A stretch of DNA of 64,000 nt from Pseudolysinimonas sp051954455 (GCF_051954455.1 NZ_JBQCHS010000022.1:34871-98870), one strand, 5' to 3'. Counted from the first letter of the stretch, positions 23,030 to 30,925 are shown. Program-made: numbers and translations. The notes: generated by a model from the sequence alone, not told the origin.

Positions 23030-23800
23030 ATGCGACGCTCACGTCCGTGGCTGTTCTGGATCATCAAGGTGATCGCGGGCCCGTTCCTGGTCTCGGTGTT
23101 CCGGCCGTGGACCCGGGGGAGCGAGAACGTGCCCGAGCGCGGCGGCGTGATCTTCGCGAGCAACCACCTCTCGTTCGCCGACTCGGTGTTCCTCCCGCTC
23201 CTCGTCCACCGCCACATCACCTTCCTCGCGAAGAGCGACTACTTCACGGGACGCGGCCTTCGCGGCTGGCTGCAGAAGGAGATCTTCCTCGGCCTCGGGC
23301 AGGTGCCGATCGACCGGTCGGGCGGCAAGGCGTCGGAGGCATCGCTCAACTCCGGCCTGAGCGTCCTCGCCGAGGGGCGCCAGCTCGGCATCTACCCCGA
23401 GGGCACCCGAAGCCCCGACGGCCGGCTCTACCGCGGCCGCACGGGCGTGGCGCGCATGGTGCTCGAATCGGGCGTTCCGGTCATCCCCGTCGCCATGGTC
23501 GACACGGAGAAGATCATGCCGCTCGGCGTGCGGATCCCGAGGGTGCGCCGGGTCGGCGTGGTCTTCGGCGAGCCGCTCGACTTCAGCCGCTTCCACGGGA
23601 TGGAGGGCGACCGCTTCGTGCTCCGCTCCATCACCGACGAGATCATGTACGAGATCGACCGGGTGAGCGGGCAGGAGTACGTCGACGTGTACGCGTCGTC
23701 GGTGCGCGCGGCGAATCCGACGAAGGCCGACCGCGCGGCGGCGGCGGGCCGCCCGAAGGCCCACGAGACGGCGCCCTCCGCGTCGGTCATCAGCGACTGA
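23030..23800 (+). CDS. plsC: 1-acyl-sn-glycerol-3-phosphate acyltransferase (PlsC-like)
   Basis: 256 residues. The catalytic HX4D motif is NHLSFAD (His46, Asp51) and the substrate-binding PEGTRS is at 123-128. A hydrophobic N-terminus (WLFWIIKVIAGPFLV) tethers the enzyme to the membrane. It adds the second acyl chain to lysophosphatidic acid in phospholipid synthesis. In M. tuberculosis the counterpart Rv2182c lies in the same neighbourhood, between fadD15 and aroG. Confidence 0.9.
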   Translation: MRRSRPWLFWIIKVIAGPFLVSVFRPWTRGSENVPERGGVIFASNHLSFADSVFLPLLVHRHITFLAKSDYFTGRGLRGWLQKEIFLGLGQVPIDRSGGKASEASLNSGLSVLAEGRQLGIYPEGTRSPDGRLYRGRTGVARMVLESGVPVIPVAMVDTEKIMPLGVRIPRVRRVGVVFGEPLDFSRFHGMEGDRFVLRSITDEIMYEIDRVSGQEYVDVYASSVRAANPTKADRAAAAGRPKAHETAPSASVISD

Positions 23801-23838
23801 CGGGGCCGCCCCGGTCAGCGACCGCGGGGCCGAGCGGA

Positions 23839-23859
23839 TAGCCTGGAGGCTCCCTCCAG
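23839..23859 (+). promoter_or_regulatory. aroG promoter overlapped by a 17-bp dyad
   Basis: TAGCCT (23839-23844) is the likely -10. A perfect dyad CTGGAGG-CTC-CCTCCAG (23843-23859) overlaps its end and the expected start site near 23851. Because only half would be transcribed, it fits an operator better than an RNA hairpin. Confidence 0.4.
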
Positions 23860-23874
23860 CACAAGGACCTTGCC

Positions 23875-25251
23875 GTGGCAGACCCGACCGAGACCGTCGT
23901 CCCCGCCGATCCGAAGGTGATCGCCGGTCTCGACTATTGGCGCGACCTGCCCATCAAGCAGCAGCCGGCGTGGCCGGATCTCGCGGAGGCGGCGGCCGCG
24001 TCCGCCGAGATCGCCTCGTTCCCCCCGCTGGTCTTCGCCGGTGAGATCGACATGCTGCGCGACCGCCTCGCGCGCGCCGCCCGCGGCGAGTCGTTCCTGC
24101 TCCAGGGCGGCGACTGCGCCGAGACGTTCGCGGGCGCGACCGCCGACCGGATCCGGGCGCGCGTCCGCACGCTGCTGCAGATGGCGGTCGTCCTCACCTA
24201 CGGCGCCTCGATGCCGGTCGTGAAGATGGGCCGCATGGCGGGCCAGTTCGCCAAGCCCCGCTCCAACGACGACGAGACGCGCGGCGACGTGACGCTCCCG
24301 GCCTACCGCGGAGACATCGTCAACGGCTACGACTTCACGCCGGGGTCGCGTCGCGCCGATCCCCGCCGCCTCGTGCAGGGCTACCACACGGCCGCCTCGA
24401 CCCTGAACCTCATCCGCGCGTTCACGCAGGGCGGGTTCGCGGATCTCCGCGAGGTGCACAGCTGGAACAAGGGCTTCGCCGCCAACCCGGCGAACCACCG
24501 TTACGAGGGCCTCGCCGCCGAGATCGACCGCGCGATCAAGTTCATGGAGGCGGCGGGCGCCGACTTCGACGAGCTGAAGCGCGTGGAGTTCTACACGAGC
24601 CACGAGGGCCTCCTCATGGACTACGAGCGCCCGATGACGCGCATCGACTCGCGCAACGGCACGCCCGTCAACACGAGCGCGCACTTCCTCTGGATCGGGG
24701 AGCGCACCCGCGACCTCGACGGGGCGCACGTCGACTACTTCAGCCGCATCCGCAATCCCATCGGCGTGAAGCTCGGCCCGACCACGACGCCGGACGTCAT
24801 GGAGCGGCTCATCGACAAGCTCGACCCCGATCGCGAGCCGGGTCGCCTCACCTTCATCACGCGCATGGGCGCCGGCAAGGTGCGCGACGCGCTGCCGCCG
24901 CTCCTCGAGGCGATCCAGGGGATGGAGGCGACGCCGCTCTGGGTCACGGACCCGATGCACGGCAACGGCCTCACCACCTCGACCGGCTACAAGACCCGCC
25001 GCTTCGACGACATCGTCGACGAGGTGAAGGGCTTCTTCGAGTCGCACCGCGCGGCCGGCACGCACCCGGGCGGCATCCACGTGGAGCTCACCGGCGACGA
25101 CGTGACCGAGTGCCTCGGCGGGTCGGAGCACATCGACGAGGCGATCCTCGCCACGAAGTACGAGTCGCTCTGCGACCCGCGGCTGAACCACATGCAGTCG
25201 CTGGAGCTCGCGTTCCTCGTCGCGGAGGAGCTCAGCGGGCGTTCGCTCTAA
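23875..25251 (+). CDS. aroG: class II 3-deoxy-7-phosphoheptulonate (DAHP) synthase
   Basis: 458 residues, plant-type (class II). Signatures: LLQGGDCAETF near residue 80, a MAGQFAKPRS motif, WVTDPMHGNG near 360, and a GGIHVELTGDDVTECLGG segment near 400. It condenses phosphoenolpyruvate and erythrose 4-phosphate, the first step of the shikimate pathway. GTG start with AAGGA seven bases upstream. Its stop overlaps the stop of the convergent pknL gene, as with aroG and pknL in M. tuberculosis, which are neighbours. Confidence 0.96.
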   Translation: MADPTETVVPADPKVIAGLDYWRDLPIKQQPAWPDLAEAAAASAEIASFPPLVFAGEIDMLRDRLARAARGESFLLQGGDCAETFAGATADRIRARVRTLLQMAVVLTYGASMPVVKMGRMAGQFAKPRSNDDETRGDVTLPAYRGDIVNGYDFTPGSRRADPRRLVQGYHTAASTLNLIRAFTQGGFADLREVHSWNKGFAANPANHRYEGLAAEIDRAIKFMEAAGADFDELKRVEFYTSHEGLLMDYERPMTRIDSRNGTPVNTSAHFLWIGERTRDLDGAHVDYFSRIRNPIGVKLGPTTTPDVMERLIDKLDPDREPGRLTFITRMGAGKVRDALPPLLEAIQGMEATPLWVTDPMHGNGLTTSTGYKTRRFDDIVDEVKGFFESHRAAGTHPGGIHVELTGDDVTECLGGSEHIDEAILATKYESLCDPRLNHMQSLELAFLVAEELSGRSL

Positions 25252-27200
25252 CCGCCGGCCCTCAAGTTGACTTTGATCGTCGAACCCCAGGGTGCGGTAC
25301 TTCCGCCATCAGGATCGGTCTTTGTGACGACGAATATGGACGGAAACGCGTCGGCCGCAGCCTTGGGGTTGTAGTCGAGCTGGAAGCCGGCGTCGAGAAG
25401 CTGCTGCTTCGCCTTCGCCCAGGTCTGCCCGACCACGCTGGGCACGACGACGGGCTCCGGTCCCTTCGAGATCGTGAGCGCGATCGTCTGCCCGGGAGCG
25501 TAGGGGCCGGCGGTCTCGATCTTGATGACCGACCCCTCCGGCACGGTGTGGCTGAAGCTCTGTTCGCCCTGCGTCGCGGTCACATGGACGGCATTCAGGG
25601 CGTCCTGCGCCTGCGCGAAGGTCTGACCGGTGACGTCCGGCAGCTTCCCGACCGATTCGACGAGCGTGACCGGGAGCCCCTGGCCATAGGTGGCCTGCCC
25701 GAGGAGGCTCTTGCCGTCGGCGCCGAGCGCGTCGATCACCTGGTCGGCGGCGATGGAGTCGCTGAACTGCTTCTTCGGGTCGCCCCCGGACGACCAGTTG
25801 GCCTTGATGGCGGCCTCGGCGTCCGCGACCGGGGTGCCAGCCTTGATCGAGAACGGGATGGGCTTCCGACCCGCCGAGACGAGCAGCCGCACCGTGCTGC
25901 CCTTGCCGACGAAGGAGCCGAGGCCCGGCTTGGTGTCGGCCACGCGGCCGGCGGCGACCGAGGTCGAGTACGCCTGACCGGGCGTGCCGAGCTCGAGACC
26001 GAGCGCCCGCAGCTCCGCGGTGGCGGCCTCCGGCGTCTTGCCCTGCAGATCCTGCGGAATCGCGACCTGCGAGCCCGGACCGGCGAGGAACCACCACCCG
26101 GCGCCGCCGCCGATCAGGGCGAGCAGGACGAGGATGACGAGCAGGGGGATCCAGCGGCGCGGGCGGCGCTTCCGGGGCGCTCCCGCCTCCACCGCCTGAC
26201 GCACGGGGACCTGATCAGTCGTCGCGGTGCGCGCCGTCGGCATCGCGCCGCGGGCGCCGAGCACCTGGGTCTCGTCGTCGGCGAACGGCCGCGCCGCGCC
26301 CGGCGGCGACGGCAGCACCATGGTGCGCTGGGCGACGGTCGGCGCCGGGCCGGTGCCGTCGATCTCGCCGGCCACCGCCTTCAACTGCTCGAGCATCTCC
26401 CGCGCGTCGCGCGGCCGGCGCTCCGGGTCGCGCTCGGTCGCCCAGAGCACGAGCTCGTCGAGCGGGCGCGGCACCTTGGGATTGCGGCTCGACGGAGCCG
26501 GCACCGACTCGTTCGCGTGCTGGTAGGCGATCTGCATCGGCTGCTCGCCCGTGAACGGCTGCTCGCCGGTGAGCATCTCGTACATCATGATGCCGACCGC
26601 GTAGATGTCGGAGCGGGTGTCGGCGACCCCGCGCGTGACGAGTTCGGGGGAGAGGTAGGCGATCGTGCCGAGCAGGGCCGCCCCGGTCGCGGTGTTGGCG
26701 GAGGCGGCGCGTGCCAGCCCGAAGTCGCCGATCTTGATGCGGCCGTCGTCGGCCAGCAGCACGTTCTCGGGCTTCAGGTCGCGGTGGACGATCCCGGCCT
26801 TGTGCGCCGCGGCCAGCCCGGAGAGCACGGCCTCGGCGATGTCGATCGCCTGCTGGGGGGTGAGCGACCCGTACTCGCGCAGCAGATCGCGGAGGGTGAT
26901 GCCGGGCAGGTACTCCATCACCAGGTAGGCGCTGTCGTCGTCCTGCCCCTGGTCGAAGACGTTGACGACGTTCGGGTGCGCCAGACGCGCCGCCGAGCGC
27001 GCCTCCTGGATGAAGCGCTGCTTGAACTGGCTGTCGTCGGCCAGGTGCCCGTGCATGACCTTGACGGCGACCCGGCGCTCGAGCCGGAGGTCGGTGGCGA
27101 GGTAGACGGTGGCCATGCCGCCGCGCGCGATGCGTGAGCGCACCTGGTAGCGCCCGTCGATGAGCCGGCCGATGACCGGGTCCGACGTGTTGACGCTCAC
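25248..27200 (-). CDS. pknL: Ser/Thr protein kinase with PASTA repeats (PknL-like)
   Basis: 650 residues. The kinase domain spans about 18-275: glycine loop IARGGMATVY, Lys47, HRD at 139-141, DFG at 159-161, and an activation loop with Thr residues before GTIAYLSPE. A Pro/Arg-rich linker precedes one membrane helix (about 351-371), and four extracellular PASTA repeats follow, so muropeptide or lipid II sensing is expected. Position next to aroG and Rv2175c identifies it with PknL; the corynebacterial PknL also has PASTA repeats. TACACT (27207-27212) ends six bases before the GTG, so it is probably leaderless. Confidence 0.92.
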   Translation of the reverse strand: MSVNTSDPVIGRLIDGRYQVRSRIARGGMATVYLATDLRLERRVAVKVMHGHLADDSQFKQRFIQEARSAARLAHPNVVNVFDQGQDDDSAYLVMEYLPGITLRDLLREYGSLTPQQAIDIAEAVLSGLAAAHKAGIVHRDLKPENVLLADDGRIKIGDFGLARAASANTATGAALLGTIAYLSPELVTRGVADTRSDIYAVGIMMYEMLTGEQPFTGEQPMQIAYQHANESVPAPSSRNPKVPRPLDELVLWATERDPERRPRDAREMLEQLKAVAGEIDGTGPAPTVAQRTMVLPSPPGAARPFADDETQVLGARGAMPTARTATTDQVPVRQAVEAGAPRKRRPRRWIPLLVILVLLALIGGGAGWWFLAGPGSQVAIPQDLQGKTPEAATAELRALGLELGTPGQAYSTSVAAGRVADTKPGLGSFVGKGSTVRLLVSAGRKPIPFSIKAGTPVADAEAAIKANWSSGGDPKKQFSDSIAADQVIDALGADGKSLLGQATYGQGLPVTLVESVGKLPDVTGQTFAQAQDALNAVHVTATQGEQSFSHTVPEGSVIKIETAGPYAPGQTIALTISKGPEPVVVPSVVGQTWAKAKQQLLDAGFQLDYNPKAAADAFPSIFVVTKTDPDGGSTAPWGSTIKVNLRAGG

Positions 27201-27206
27201 GCTGAG

Positions 27207-27212
27207 AGTGTA
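27207..27212 (-). promoter_or_regulatory. leaderless -10 hexamer TACACT for pknL
   Basis: TACACT on the minus strand, six bases, then GTG at 27200. Confidence 0.55.
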
Positions 27213-27270
27213 CGGACGGGCGCCTGAGGGCCCGGCCGCAACACCCGGTCGCGCCCGGATCGGCGAGGGA

Positions 27271-28563
27271 TCAGCGGAGCTGCGCGAGCCAGGTCTGCGC
27301 GCTCTTCTCCCACTTGGCGTACGCGTTCGGGTAGGCCGAGATCTGCACCCGCTGCGCCGCCTGGGTGAGGCTCAGACCCGACCAGCCCGGGATGTCGAGC
27401 AGGCCCTTCGTACGCCCGGCGTTCGGGTTCTTCGGGCCGCCGTAGAAGAGGCGCGCGGCGTACGAGACGTCGGTGAGCTGGGAGGCGGTGCCCCATCCGG
27501 TACTCGGCCGCTGCTGGAAGAGCCCCACCGAGTCGCGGTCGCCGTGGCCGAGGTTGCGCAGGCTCGACTCCTGCATCGCCGTGGCGAGCGCGATGACGAT
27601 CCCGCGATCGGGCACGCCGAGCTGCCGCCCGACCTGGATGACGATCCGCGCGTTCGCGGCCATCTCCGGAGTGAGCGGGGTCACGGTGGTGCCGTCCTGC
27701 ACGGCGGTGACACCGGGGAGCACGAGACGGCTGCCGGGGTAGATGAGGCTCGTCGCGCCGAGCCCGTTGGCGCGCATGATCGCGCTCGCGCCGATCCCGA
27801 ACCGGCCGGCGATGCCGGAGAGCGTGTCGCCCGCGCGCACCGTGTAGGCGTCGTCGACGACCGGGGCCGGGGAGTTCACGACCGGGGTGGTCGGCCCGTC
27901 GGCGGGGGCGACCGGGGTGACGGACGAGACGGTCTGGATGTCGAGGGCGCCGCCCGTGGAGGCCGGGCCGGCTGGGATCCGGAGCGACTGCCCAGGGTAG
28001 ATGATGCTCGTGCGGCTGAGGCCGTTGGCATCGAGGATCGCCTGGGTCGTCACGCCGAGGCGCCCGGCGATGCCCGAGATGGTGTCGCCGCGCTGGATCG
28101 TGTAGCCGCGCGCGGGCGAGGACGCCGGAGGCGCGGCGACCGGGGCGGCGCTGCCGCCCCCGAGGACCAGTACCTGTCCGGGGTAGATCAGCGACGACCA
28201 GCCGAGGCCGTTGCGTGCGAGGACGTCGGCGGTCCGCAAGCCGAACCGCGCCGCGATCCGCGACACGGTGTCGCCGCTCGCGACGACATAGCGCGAGGGG
28301 GCCGCCTGGGCCGGGGCGAGGGCGGCCGGCGTCGATGCCGCTCCCGGTGCCGCCACCGGGGTCGACCGGACGAGGGCGCGGGGCTTCGCCTCGGGCTTCT
28401 TCGGCGCCGCGTCGGCTGCCGGGAGGGCGCCCGTGAGGTTCATGGTGACGGTCATCGCGCCGGCGAGTACGACCGGCACGGTCAGGTGCACGCCGCGCCG
28501 GATCCGGCGCACCGCTTCGGCGCGCTCCTCGTCGCGCGATGCGCGCGCTCCGTTCGCGTCCAT
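27271..28563 (-). CDS. triple-LysM peptidoglycan hydrolase/transglycosylase-like protein
   Basis: 430 residues from the ATG at 28563; an upstream in-frame ATG at 28587 has no proper Shine-Dalgarno. A hydrophobic segment after RRIRRG acts as signal or anchor, followed by a Pro/Ala linker. Three LysM domains follow (each SGDT, RGDT or AGDT ... NGL ... LIYPG), then a C-terminal lysozyme-like domain with AMQESSL (candidate catalytic Glu) and DRDSVGLFQQRPSTGWG. It should bind and cut peptidoglycan outside the cell. It is in the same direction as pknL, 70 bp upstream of it. Confidence 0.88.
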   Translation of the reverse strand: MDANGARASRDEERAEAVRRIRRGVHLTVPVVLAGAMTVTMNLTGALPAADAAPKKPEAKPRALVRSTPVAAPGAASTPAALAPAQAAPSRYVVASGDTVSRIAARFGLRTADVLARNGLGWSSLIYPGQVLVLGGGSAAPVAAPPASSPARGYTIQRGDTISGIAGRLGVTTQAILDANGLSRTSIIYPGQSLRIPAGPASTGGALDIQTVSSVTPVAPADGPTTPVVNSPAPVVDDAYTVRAGDTLSGIAGRFGIGASAIMRANGLGATSLIYPGSRLVLPGVTAVQDGTTVTPLTPEMAANARIVIQVGRQLGVPDRGIVIALATAMQESSLRNLGHGDRDSVGLFQQRPSTGWGTASQLTDVSYAARLFYGGPKNPNAGRTKGLLDIPGWSGLSLTQAAQRVQISAYPNAYAKWEKSAQTWLAQLR

Positions 28564-28631
28564 GCCGACCCCGCCTCTCTGGCCCATCCCCCGAGGAACC
28601 GCGACATCCGTCGCCGAGCGCGGACGTCCGA

Positions 28632-28689
28632 TTCACGCTGTCACAGAAGATATAAGGAGTCAACTGATGTGGCTCATGTGAATCATGTG
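28632..28689 (-). promoter_or_regulatory. AT-richer promoter region of the LysM gene with three 9-bp-spaced ATGTG repeats
   Basis: ATGTG occurs at 28667-28671, 28676-28680 and 28685-28689, exactly nine bases apart. On the minus strand TTGACT and TATATC lie just downstream of them. TTCAC (28632) and GTCAC (28640) are spaced by eight nearer the gene; such GTCACA-like half sites recall those reported for MtrA, a regulator of wall hydrolases, but the match is loose. Confidence 0.45.
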
Positions 28690-28748
28690 GAAATCGACCG
28701 CGTCCCGGGCGGCTGCGGACCCCGTCGCGGGCGTGACACGCTGGTCGG

Positions 28749-29087
28749 GTGAGTGCGAGCACTGCCGATTGGCTGACGATCCCCGACCTCGTGGAGGTGC
28801 TGAACCTGCCGCAGGGCAAGGTGCGCCGCCTGCTCGAGGAGCGCATCCTCCTCGGCACCCGCGTCGACGGCGTGCTCAAGGTCCCCGCCGCGTTCCTCCT
28901 CGACGGGGAGCCGCTCCACGACCTCCGCGGCACCGTCGTGGTGCTCGGCGACGCCGGCTTCAGTGACGACGAGGCCATCACCTGGCTGCTGAGCGAGCAG
29001 GACAGCCTCGGGACGAGTCCTGTGGAGGCGCTTCGCTCCGGGCGCAAGGCCGAGGTGCGCCGGGTCGCGCAGGCGCTCGGGTTCTAG
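28749..29087 (+). CDS. Rv2175c-family DNA-binding protein
   Basis: 112 residues. A winged-helix-like N-terminus (WLTIPDLVEVLNLPQGKVRRLLEERILLG) is followed by the conserved VPAAFLLDG and an SDDEAITWLLSEQD helix. In M. tuberculosis Rv2175c binds DNA and loses this when phosphorylated by PknL, whose gene is adjacent there and close by here. The target genes are unknown. The start GTG follows a weak -10 (CACGCT, six bases). Convergent with the polyprenyl synthase gene. Confidence 0.9.
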   Translation: MSASTADWLTIPDLVEVLNLPQGKVRRLLEERILLGTRVDGVLKVPAAFLLDGEPLHDLRGTVVVLGDAGFSDDEAITWLLSEQDSLGTSPVEALRSGRKAEVRRVAQALGF

Positions 29088-29095
29088 GTCCGCGC

Positions 29096-30211
29096 TCAGG
29101 CGGAGCGCGCGGTCACGACCGCGGCGAGCTCAGCCAGACGCTCCCGTGAGCTGCGGGTGAGCGGCGCCTCGCCGAGCGCGCCGAGGGCCGTGGCGACCTC
29201 GCGCTCGATGATCCGCTCGACGTCGTCGAGGGCGCCGCTGTCGCGCACGGCGGACTGCAGCACGCTGATCTGGGTCGGGTCGAGACCGCGATCGCCGAGG
29301 AGCTCGTCGACGAGCCGGCGCGCCGACGCCGGCAGCTTCTGGCGTGCGAGGGTGACCAGCACGGTGCGCTTGCCCTCGCGGAGGTCGTCGCCCGCGGGCT
29401 TGCCGGTGATCGCGGGATCGCCGAACACGCCGAGGACGTCGTCGCGCAGTTGGAACGCGACCCCGAGCGGGAGCCCGAAGGCGCGCAAGGCGGCCAGCTG
29501 CTCGGGGTCGCCGCCGGCGAGCGCCGCACCGATGGCGAGCGGCGCCTCCACGCTGTACTTCGCCGACTTGTAGACGACGACGCGCTGTGCCCGGGTGAGG
29601 AGATCCGCCTCGTCGCGCCGGCGCCACGAGTCCTCCTCGAGCATGTCGAGGTACTGCCCCACTGTGACCTCGGTGCGCATCCGCGCGAACTCGTCACGGG
29701 CCGCACGCGCCGCCGCCGCATCGGCGGTTCCGCGCACGCCCTGTTCGAAGAGCTCGTCGCTCCAGCCGAGCAGCAGGTCGCCGAGCAGGAGGGCCGCGGC
29801 CTCGCCGTGGCGCTCGGGCGCGCCGTCCCATCCGGCGCGGCGGTGCTGCTCCTCGAACTGGCGATGAGCGCTCGGACGCCCGCGGCGCAGGTCGGAGTTG
29901 TCCATGATGTCGTCGTGCACCAGGGCCGCCGCGTGGAACACCTCGAGCGCCGCCGCGATCGCCACGATCGGCCGGAGGTCGGGCGTCTCGGCGCCGAGGG
30001 GGTCGGATCGGTCGGTCAGACCCGCGACCGACTGCCAGCCCCAGTAGGCGAAGAGGGCGCGGAACCGCTTGCCGCCGGCCAGGAAGGATCGCGCGACCGC
30101 GTGCATCTCGCCGAGATCGGGGGAGATGCGGGCGAGGGTGGAGGCCTCCCGATCGAGCAGCTCGTCGATCGAGGCCTGCACCAGATCCACTAACCGCGGA
30201 CTCCCAGGCAC
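29096..30211 (-). CDS. idsA: polyprenyl (geranylgeranyl) diphosphate synthase
   Basis: 371 residues. The first aspartate-rich motif is HDDIMD (Asp100, Asp101, Asp104) and the second is FQLRDDVLGVFGD near residue 255. GGKRFR (46-51) binds diphosphate. Product length cannot be fixed by eye; small aromatic-free residues before the first motif (AAALVHDD) fit a C20 or longer product. It would feed carotenoid, menaquinone or carrier-lipid synthesis. TAGGCT (30218-30223) ends six bases before the GTG. The M. tuberculosis idsA2 has the same neighbours. Confidence 0.9.
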   Translation of the reverse strand: MPGSPRLVDLVQASIDELLDREASTLARISPDLGEMHAVARSFLAGGKRFRALFAYWGWQSVAGLTDRSDPLGAETPDLRPIVAIAAALEVFHAAALVHDDIMDNSDLRRGRPSAHRQFEEQHRRAGWDGAPERHGEAAALLLGDLLLGWSDELFEQGVRGTADAAAARAARDEFARMRTEVTVGQYLDMLEEDSWRRRDEADLLTRAQRVVVYKSAKYSVEAPLAIGAALAGGDPEQLAALRAFGLPLGVAFQLRDDVLGVFGDPAITGKPAGDDLREGKRTVLVTLARQKLPASARRLVDELLGDRGLDPTQISVLQSAVRDSGALDDVERIIEREVATALGALGEAPLTRSSRERLAELAAVVTARSA

Positions 30212-30217
30212 CTACCT

Positions 30218-30223
30218 AGCCTA
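30218..30223 (-). promoter_or_regulatory. leaderless -10 hexamer TAGGCT for the polyprenyl synthase gene
   Basis: TAGGCT, six bases, then GTG at 30211 on the minus strand. Confidence 0.6.
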
Positions 30224-30239
30224 TCCAGGCGGCCGCGCC

Positions 30240-30295
30240 TAGACTGGTGAGCCATCACCGAGTCGGGACTTCTCCCCACCCGTGATGGACCCGAC
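30240..30295 (+). promoter_or_regulatory. promoter and structured leader of the DUF3040 gene
   Basis: TAGACT (30240-30245) is the likely -10, giving a leader of about 62 bases. In it CCATCAC (30252-30258) can pair with GTGATGG (30282-30288), and GTCGGG (30262-30267) with CCCGAC (30290-30295). The pairs interleave, so they would form a pseudoknot or compete. Confidence 0.35.
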
Positions 30296-30313
30296 CCGGG
30301 ACTGGAGACCGAG

Positions 30314-30688
30314 ATGCCGCTTTCGGAGCAGGAGCAGCGCCTTCTCGACGAGATGGAGCGCAGCCTCTATCACAACGACGCCGACGACGTGACGACCGTC
30401 GGCGGACGACGCGGTCGCGCGAGCGGGACCGCCATTCTTCTCAGCATCGTCGGGCTCTTCGGAGGCCTCGCCCTGCTCGTGGTCGGCGTCATGGTCCGTG
30501 TGCCGATCGTGGGCGTGGTCGGGTTCGCCGCGATGTTCGCGGGGGCCCTGCTGCTCATCGCACCGCCGCGTCGACTCTCCTCCACTTCACGCCACGACCG
30601 CGCTGCCGGCCCGCGCCCGCAGCGCGCCTCTTTCATGGACTCGCTCGGCGAGCGCTGGGAGCGCCGCGGCGAGGACAGCGACCGCTAG
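30314..30688 (+). CDS. DUF3040 membrane protein
   Basis: 124 residues. MPLSEQEQRLLDEMERSLY is the conserved DUF3040 N-terminus, followed by two membrane helices (about 37-59 and 62-82) and a charged tail. The gene commonly precedes mraZ in actinobacteria. Function unknown. GGAG before the ATG acts as ribosome-binding site, unlike the leaderless neighbours. A reversed pair of MraZ-like repeats lies inside the coding region at 30580-30595, and a strong terminator follows. Confidence 0.88.
   Translation: MPLSEQEQRLLDEMERSLYHNDADDVTTVGGRRGRASGTAILLSIVGLFGGLALLVVGVMVRVPIVGVVGFAAMFAGALLLIAPPRRLSSTSRHDRAAGPRPQRASFMDSLGERWERRGEDSDR
30580..30595 (-). promoter_or_regulatory. MraZ-like repeat pair inside the DUF3040 gene
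   Basis: CTCCAC-TTCA-CGCCAC, i.e. GTGGCG and GTGGAG on the minus strand, ten bases apart. These are the same two units found at the mraZ promoter. Confidence 0.45.
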
Positions 30689-30704
30689 CCCGCCGCATCG
30701 ACTC

Positions 30705-30731
30705 GGCCGCCCCTCGGGGCGGCCTTTTTTT
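30705..30731 (+). terminator. Rho-independent terminator after the DUF3040 gene
   Basis: GGCCGCCC, loop CTCG, GGGCGGCC, then seven T. The textbook form separates the DUF3040 unit from the dcw cluster. Confidence 0.92.
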
Positions 30732-30764
30732 CATGTCTGCGGTCGCCGCTCTGTGCGCAATCGC

Positions 30765-30780
30765 CTCCACTTCACTCCAC
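30765..30780 (-). promoter_or_regulatory. upstream MraZ-like repeat pair, reverse orientation
   Basis: CTCCAC-TTCA-CTCCAC: two GTGGAG units on the minus strand, ten bases apart, about 100 bp upstream of the forward set at mraZ. Confidence 0.55.
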
Positions 30781-30862
30781 GAAGGAGAGGCCCGTGATTT
30801 CGGGGCTTATCTGAGTGCCTACCCCCAATACGGGGCCGATCTCGGAGGCTTGTGCTTCCTAC

Positions 30863-30888
30863 GTGGAGGAGAGTGGAGTAAAGTGGCG
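30863..30888 (+). promoter_or_regulatory. MraZ box: three GTGGAG-type repeats over the mraZ -10
   Basis: GTGGAG (30863), GTGGAG (30873) and GTGGCG (30883) repeat every ten bases. The -10 candidate TAAAGT (30879-30884) lies between the second and third repeat, so binding would block transcription. MraZ proteins bind such direct repeats upstream of their own operon. Confidence 0.75.
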
Positions 30889-30925
30889 GCATTCCTCAAG
30901 TCGGGGTGAGCGAGAGGGGGCCGGG

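Noticed and set aside
23843..23859. Transcription attenuator for aroG
   Set aside because: The predicted start site falls inside the dyad and there is no leader peptide with aromatic codons.
25255..25290. GTCAACTTGAGG-like sequence resembling the candidate FtsR motif
   Set aside because: It lies within the last codons of pknL, encodes conserved PASTA residues, and has no promoter context.
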